A DNA stretch of 64,000 nucleotides. Origin: Eucommia ulmoides. Its lineage: Eukaryota > Streptophyta > Magnoliopsida > Garryales > Eucommiaceae. The stretch is from positions 28,035,401 through 28,099,400 of the forward strand of contig CM028326.1 in NCBI GenBank assembly GCA_016647705.1. The letters run 5' to 3'. The position numbers and the translations under genes are program-made. Numbering within the stretch: the stretch's first letter is position 1; each line of letters opens with the position of its first letter. This document shows positions 58,938 through 64,000 of this stretch, piece by piece. Under the pieces are notes generated by a model. That model made no database searches, was not told where the DNA came from, and saw only the letters and a list, made by a program, of their open reading frames with translations.

Positions 58938-59205
58938 CTAATTCGCCTAGGCGGTGGTTTTTTTTTTTTTTTTTTTTTTCGCCTAGGCGAAGTAGTGTCT
59001 TTTTGTTTAAAGACCTTTTTGACGTTTATTCGCCTAGGCGGTGGTTTATCCGCCTAGGCGAGTGAACGTCAGTGTGAAAATCATTTTGTTCTGACACTAA
59101 TCCGCTTAGGCGATGGTTTTTTCCGCCTAGGCGAAGTTACATCAGTGTGAAAAACCCAGCCTACTACTCTATTTCCGCCTAGGCGGTTGTTTTTTTCCGC
59201 TTAGG
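58938..59205. repeat. Internal CGCCTAGGCG palindrome array of D
   Basis: At least eight GCCTAGGC/GCTTAGGC cores in alternating contexts (TTCGCCTAGGCGGTGGTTT and TCCGCCTAGGCGAAGT) lie in the leader of D. The cores are the same as in the LTR cassette but the spacers differ (TACATCAGTGTGAA), so this is not a simple LTR copy. Confidence 0.8.
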
Positions 59206-59323
59206 CAAAATTACATCAGTGTGAATTTTGGCTGGATTTCTTCATGTTTTCACAACTTTTCTCTACACGACTTATTTCCACTTCGTTCCTTAAACGATTT
59301 TTAGCACAAAATATAACCCTAAA

Positions 59324-59372
<49 letters not shown>

Positions 59373-59827
59373 CTAAATTCACTTCCGAACACGTTTCGAA
59401 GCCATGCCGGCTTCCAAAAAGAATAAATAATAAAATAAATAGTAGCAAAAATCGTGTAATTTGATACCTTGAGGTTCATTTCAAAAAAAAAAAAATTGCA
59501 CTGGAGTTACCGTCCCCAGCTGGACTTTCGTGTGGTTAAGAATTTTTCACCAAAATTCCCCATAGATAAGGTATTTTGGGCTCAAATGCTCAATTGGATC
59601 AAGATCATGGCTTGAAGTCATCTTCTCCTCTCTGTCCTTATCATTTTCAATATAAGCTCGATCTCGGGATTGAGAATCGAGAATTCCAAGCTTCTGCTTC
59701 GTTGTTCACACTTCTTGATCACACAAACACAATAAAACAAAAATAAAAATTAAAAATAAAACAAAATAAATGTCAAGATTAACATTAGACCCCTTAGTCA
59801 CAATTTTAACTTAAAATTCACACATTC

Positions 59828-59849
59828 CCTGATAACAGCGCCAAAAACT
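59828..59849 (-). other. Primer-binding region of D
   Basis: On the minus strand, CCAAGTTTTTGGCGCTGTTA follows the LTR end. The TGGCGC-GTT core fits the 3' end of plant tRNA-Asp, which primes Athila/Tat-type elements. Several bases differ from the usual TGGCGCCGTTGCCGGGGA. Confidence 0.6.
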
Positions 59850-61230
59850 TGGCAGCGCGTAAAATACGCCGCTACTTACTCTCGCAAGTATACGAGGTCT
59901 AAGTTTTAATATAGTGGATCTTTGAAGATCGGATATCGTTCCCACAGGAAAAGTGTGAATAATTGAATACCGCAATTTACGTAGTCTCATATTATCCTGC
60001 CGATTAAATTAATTATTTAAATTAAACTAATTAAAACTACTCCTAAGGATTAATTCTAATTACACTAATTAACTAGGGATCGATTTCATTCACTTAGTAC
60101 CTATTTGGCTTAGTTTAGCTATCGATAACGGTTATTATCACATCCAACAATCTCGGTATCTATAACTCACTTGCTCCCTCTTCCGAGTGAAAAGCGAGCG
60201 AATACATGACTTCGCCGCCGAAGTCCCCCTCGAACACCTTTCCAAACACATAGCCACGTGAGTCTTGACCCAACCTCATGGATTGCATACAATCCAACTC
60301 CCTTCCGGGTTATTGGATCGTCGCGTTGTGTTTATCTCTAGTCCGAATCTGGGGTTACCTCTCCTGAGTGTCAAAGCCCATATTCTCTGTTTATCGTAAT
60401 AAGCATAATAAACGTGAAATAACAGTAAGCACAATTGGAATTGGATAACAAACCATTAGAATAACTTATATTCAACCAAAGAGATAATTACATTAATGAT
60501 ATCTAACCCTAACTAATATCTAATTAAACTAACATGATCTTAGCCGTTACAATATTAAATCAAGAGAAGATCATCATCATCAATAATAAACATTAAGTAC
60601 AATGATGGAAACAAGGAAAGAAAAGCCAAATCTTTAAGTGGAGTAGTCCACTTTCGCTAAAAAACAATCATCCCGAGCTTCCTCTTCTCCATTGATGAAT
60701 TTTCTCTTTTAGTACTTTAAGAATTGGCCAAAATCACTTCCTAAAACTAATCTAATCTACTCCTAGATTATCTAATCCTATCTAAGGTGAAAAGGGGTCT
60801 CAAAATATCCAAAAAACTCTAAGGGAAGCGGGAGAAAATGATATAAATAGGCACAAGGGTTCAAAATATCTTAGAAAATATCTCTGTGCAGAGGGTTTTC
60901 GCCTAGGTGAAGGAATTTTCTGCCTAGGCGAAGTTAAGTTGGTTAACTTTCTGCCATTTTTTCACCTAGGCGAAGTTATTTTCCGCCTAGGCCGAGGAGA
61001 TTCTGTCTCAAATTCGCCTAGGCCGAGGAATTGTTTGCCTAGGCCGAGATTTTGCAATCTTAAAACCTTATTTCTTCATTATTTCTTCACCATTTTCGCT
61101 CGTTTGTCTCTTGTTTGTATCCCGACACCTGAATTATATAAAAACAAACTAAAAAGCAATTAAATATAACTAAAACACTCGAAAACTACCAAATCTAGTT
61201 TAGAAGTAGATAAGTATTTTACACCTATCA
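59850..61230 (-). repeat. 5' LTR of D (right copy)
   Basis: 1381 bp, co-linear with 52645-54040. The palindrome cassette lies at 60898-61050, with several cores mutated (CGCCTAGGTG, TGCCTAGGCG, CACCTAGGCG). Confidence 0.88.
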
Positions 61231-61235
61231 GCTAC

Positions 61236-63488
61236 TTGCGTGGACCTGGTTGATACATATGGGAAAGACCCCCATTTGTGCCCTACCGACTAGGAGTAGC
61301 ACGACAGGGCATTGGTCGTCGCCATCTGCCTCATGCTGGCTAGGAGTAGCACATTTGGGTGGGGCCGGTCGCGAGGCACTGAAGGTGAACCCATAGATGG
61401 AGCCTCTAGGGAGGACCACTATGACGACTATCCATTGCCTACACTCTGATCCCTCCATTGGCCCTGTGGGGATGAAGTTTTCAAAGACAAAGGATGGTAC
61501 TGACGATAGAGTATCTAAGGAAGGCGAGGTTGATGTTATCTCTCCTCGCTAGAACGCACCTCGGGACGAGGGCGGCGAGGACTGAGCCTCGGACCACAAC
61601 TTTTTAAGCACTTAGGAAATTGTAGACTCATTTTCACTTATTTCTATTTTTCTATGCGTGAGCATGTAAGCTTCTGAGAGGCATAACCAGGGTAATTCAG
61701 AGTCTACTATCTCCTCCCGACGTTTTTTGGCAAGTCGATTTCTGCTTGGTCTGATTTTCAGAGTTGTAAAATTTTGAATTTTTTTTGAAAAAACTTCTCA
61801 CATCTCCCCAAATCCATGGACTACTAGCCCCCCAGTCCAGGACACGAGCTGATTACAAGAAAATCATGTCATAGACTTAGGATGAGGGTTTTCCAGGGTG
61901 CCTGGTCCTCTCAGTCCACAAGGGCACAACGCGGTGGTTGGACCCACGTAGCCGATCATCAAGGAGTTCTCTATAGTCAGACTTATTCAAGAACCCTTTC
62001 AGGTTATCTCCATTTAGTCCATGCAAGAGTACCTTTCTCTTTAGAATGTTGGACTTAGTTAACTGGTGGGGAAAAATACTTAGTTGCAGGCCCTTAGACC
62101 CGATCAATGCCCTGCCCTTGGTGGATAACCTTGGTCTTTCCGTGGGTATGGACTACTAACTTCCAAAGAGAGTCTAGTTGTCACCCTCGATGCTGAGCGC
62201 TAGGATAAGGCTTGTGGAGAGTCACTCATGACTCAGGGGGTCAGAATGCAGCCGTGGAGAATCACTTGCGACGTCGGGAGCTAGGATGCGACTCAAGGGG
62301 TCGGAATGCCATTAAGGAGAATCATTCGCAACGTCAGGAGTCGGGGTACAACTCAGGGGGTTAGAATGTAACCGTGGAGAATTATCCGCAACGTCGAGAG
62401 CCGGGGTACGACTTAGGAGGTCGGAATGCCACTGAGGAGAATCCTTCGCAATACCGAGAATCGAGATGCGACTCTAGGGGTCAGAATACCATTGAAGAGA
62501 ATCATTCGTGACGTCAGGAGTTGGGATGTTGATCTGGGGAATCACCCATGACTCATGGGGTCGGAATGTAGCCGTGGAGAATCACTCGCTATGCCGGGAT
62601 CCGGGATGTAACACAGGGAGTTGGAATGCCATTGTTAAGACAGGCTAGAGGGCGCTCGTCTTCACCTCAAGTAGGACGAATGGCCGCTCGTCTCCACCTT
62701 TGAGCTTCACTCGGAGATAGGCCAGAGGGCGCTCGTCTCCATCTCTAGGGGGACAGAGGGATGCTTGTCTCTACCTTTGAGTTGCATACGCAAGTTTGGT
62801 CGATGCTCGAAGGAGGCGTGAGGGTGGTGAGTAGGCGCTCGCCCCTGCCCACAATGGATTCTCAGGTTGGTCCTTGTTACATGGCTGGGAGTTAAGCCCA
62901 ATGGTAGCCTTGGTCGGTCCCTGATATGATGTCTTCGTGGAGGAGGGGATCTCGATACAACCGGGGAGAGCCCTCCGGGATCCTGCAAACTCGTGGTCGT
63001 AGGGCGGAGGGCGATCCCTAGGTGTGCACTCTTTCAAAGATTCCACATGAGCGTCGTAGCCTTAAGGTTGCTCCTTCAACCCTATGGTATGGAGAGTTGG
63101 TCCCCTCTGAACAGGGAATATTAGTGGGCGTACAAGGAAGAGTTGCATATACGACTTGTATTCGCCTATCTGGTGCTCAAGAAGATCAATCTGAGATGGC
63201 TCCATAACTCCCGAGGTCTATCCCACAGCCCAAGGTGGCCGGGTAGATGGCCTTTCCAGGTCCTGGGGGTAGTTATCCTTGTTGGTGGGAGTTGGGGAGC
63301 GTTCTCTCAGAGTTTCAGACACAATTCCGGTGAGTTGATTACTCAGGTTGCTATTCACGGCAAGAAGTTAATCTCGCTGCCTGACTTATCTTACTGAACC
63401 TTGTGATCATCCAGGCTAAGTTGAGTAGAGAACAGTGATCAGGGGACGACTTTTTGCACGATTCCCAGAGACAGCGATAAACTATTGG
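61236..63488 (+). other. 3' interior of element C
   Basis: GC-richer than the rest of the window and without recognisable protein domains. GACTAGGAGTAGCACGACAGGGC and GGCTAGGAGTAGCACATTTGGG near 61288 and 61339 echo the left-side minisatellite. The 60-bp minisatellite (62210-62640) and GGGCGCTCGTCTCCACCT-type repeats (62650-62780) follow. The frames at 61877-62107 and 62707-63397 have no support beyond being open. Confidence 0.5.
62210..62640. repeat. 60-bp minisatellite in element C
   Basis: About seven copies of a 60-base unit: GAGAATCA(C/T)T(T/C)GC(G/A)ACGTC, then GGGAG-CGGGATGCGACTCA, then GGGGTCGGAATGCCATT-AG. Alternate units end GCCGTGG or ATTAAGG, suggesting a 120-base higher-order unit. 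The period was counted directly on two units. Confidence 0.9.
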
Positions 63489-63686
63489 TGTATAAAATTG
63501 GTACACAACTCGAGTATGGTCTGGTCAGATGACGAGTGAGTCCTTTTGCTGAGGTGGAGTCGTCGGTTGAAAAGTCCTTGAGTGAGTTGTATTGAGTTCT
63601 GGGAAGACTAACCTGTTGTGTCCAGAGTCCTGCTCCTTAGGGAATGTACCTACAGAAGGCTCAAACCGAGATTCGTCCCGGTAAAA
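63489..63686 (+). repeat. Start of the right LTR of element C
   Basis: Matches 48576-48780 closely and is cut at 63687 by the next LTR insertion. The start is set by alignment to the left LTR and the TG rule. Confidence 0.7.
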
Positions 63687-64000
63687 TGATAGGTGTAAAT
63701 TACCTCAATATTTTTAACCCGAATTTGTTAGTTTTCGAGTACGTTTATAGTTATTTTTATATATTTTAATATATTTTTATTCTTTTTGTATTAAAGCAGG
63801 TGCGTGGGATGAAAAGGTATGAAATCGGAACATAAACGATCAATTCGTATTGAGAACGGTCGGAGAACAGTGACAAAATGAGCAAGGCGGCAAGATTCTG
63901 CAAACAAGCCCACCACCGTGGCGGTGAAGATGCTGAGAAAGACCATAGGCCACTGACGGACCACCGCCGTAGCGGTGAAGAAGTAGAGAACAAAAATAGG
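63687..64000 (+). mobile_element. D-family LTR running off the right edge
   Basis: It starts TGATAGGTGTAAATTACCTC, the same terminus as the D LTR but in plus orientation, followed by TTAGTTTTCGAGTACG and, at 63900-63980, CCACCGTGGCGGTGAAGATG and CCACCGCCGTAGCGGTGAAG. These palindromes occupy the place of the CGCCTAGGCG cassette in D. Solo LTR or full element cannot be decided here. Confidence 0.75.

Larger units (their letters stand above)
57528..59849 (-). other. 5' interior part of D (leader side)
   Basis: Non-coding on both strands. It includes the palindrome array at 58938-59205, an exceptionally long A/T run near 59328-59369, and the primer-binding site next to the 5' LTR. The minus-strand frame at 59216-59479 is read from the poly-A/T run. 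Confidence 0.6.
52645..61230 (-). mobile_element. D: complete LTR retrotransposon nested in C, non-coding interior
   Basis: LTRs lie at 52645-54040 (3' LTR) and 59850-61230 (5' LTR), read on the minus strand as TGATAGGTGTAAAATACTTA to the ACGCGC end. The flanking 5-mers are ACTAC (52640-52644) and GCTAC (61231-61235). After the 5' LTR the minus strand reads AAGTTTTTGGCGCTGTTATC, a decayed form of the tRNA-Asp-type primer site seen in Athila/Tat gypsy elements. Before the 3' LTR it reads GAGTTTGGGGGTATT, a matching polypurine tract. Without the E insertion the interior is about 3.1 kb with no gag or pol. LTR divergence looks lower than in A2 (roughly 7 differences in the first 100 terminal bases by eye), so D is younger. 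Confidence 0.88.
48576..63686 (+). mobile_element. C: large non-coding LTR element (LARD-like), right LTR incomplete
   Basis: Two direct copies of the same LTR start define it: TGTATAAAATTGGTAAACAC at 48576 and TGTATAAAATTGGTACACAA at 63489. They agree over about 200 bases (GTGGGTCCTTTTACTGAGGTGG / GTGAGTCCTTTTGCTGAGGTGG and GAATGTACCTACAGAA, with CCGAGATT-GTCCCGGT last). The left LTR would end ACCCTCATCA near 51970. Without nested insertions the interior is about 2.9 kb (51971-52644 and 61236-63488). It is comparatively GC-rich, shows two minisatellites and no gag or pol. That fits a large retrotransposon derivative. The right LTR is interrupted at 63687 by a D-family LTR. LTR and flank details are by eye. 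Confidence 0.65.

Noticed and set aside
62210-62640. Regular 60-bp repeats as a CRISPR-like array
   Set aside because: The units are contiguous with no unique spacers, lie inside a plant LTR element, and no cas gene exists; this is a minisatellite.
62707-63397. Frames of 60-93 codons on both strands in element C
   Set aside because: No domain, adjacent to minisatellites, and overlapping on opposite strands.
1-64000. tRNA, rRNA or organelle-derived insertions
   Set aside because: I looked for tRNA-like cloverleaf cores and conserved rRNA words and saw none beyond the short primer-binding sites of LTR elements.

Overview
The window looks like a repeat-dense, AT-rich stretch of a flowering-plant nuclear genome, probably a eudicot. 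I base this on plant-type LTR retrotransposons, a plant Ulp1/C48 protease gene with GT-AG introns, a plant-like VPS28 gene fragment, PIF/Harbinger and hAT elements and Helitron ends. I see no intact host gene, no tRNA or rRNA, and nothing prokaryotic. Almost every long open frame is a decayed transposon gene or a chance frame.

Layout. 1-4634 (minus strand): a multi-exon Ulp1-like cysteine protease pseudogene, cut by the left edge. 5027-6094: an inverted-repeat element. 7078-9388: a solo LTR of a Copia family called A here (A1, minus). 9814-16708: a complete A-family element (A2) with a perfect 5-bp target duplication ATAAT; it carries only a broken gag-like frame and no pol. 16.87-18.95 kb: a large inverted-repeat element with arms of about 600 bp. 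18966-25.6 kb: a third A LTR (A3) split by a solo LTR of a second family (B1) and by a hAT element (21115-24064) inserted at their junction. 25.64-31.87 kb: a badly decayed Ty3-gypsy element (F) with gag, protease, G-patch, reverse transcriptase and RNase H remnants. 31.9-38.0 kb: AT-rich sequence with Helitron ends and simple repeats. 38.0-38.4 kb: a LINE-type RNase H remnant.

38.8-45.35 kb is a four-level nest. An inverted-repeat element carries the 5' part of a VPS28 (ESCRT-I) gene. A PIF/Harbinger element sits in the captured intron, an A-family solo LTR (A4) sits in the Harbinger element, and a B-family solo LTR (B2) sits in A4. 46425-47464 is a second Harbinger relative. From 48576 to past the right edge lies another LTR element (C). 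Its left LTR holds a solo A LTR (A5). Its interior holds a complete minus-strand LTR element (D, 52645-61230), which in turn holds a solo LTR (E, 54823-57522). Its right LTR is interrupted by a D-family LTR that runs off the window.

The components do not form a host pathway; the region records successive insertions. The most unusual signals are the VPS28 capture, the gag-only A2 element with a lysine-rich three-fold repeat, clusters of TTGAC W-box cores in the upstream part of every A-family LTR, and a palindrome cassette at a fixed place in B/D-family LTRs that has a different sequence in each subfamily. Boundaries marked by target duplications are precise. Others are estimated by eye, and no alignment or database search was run.
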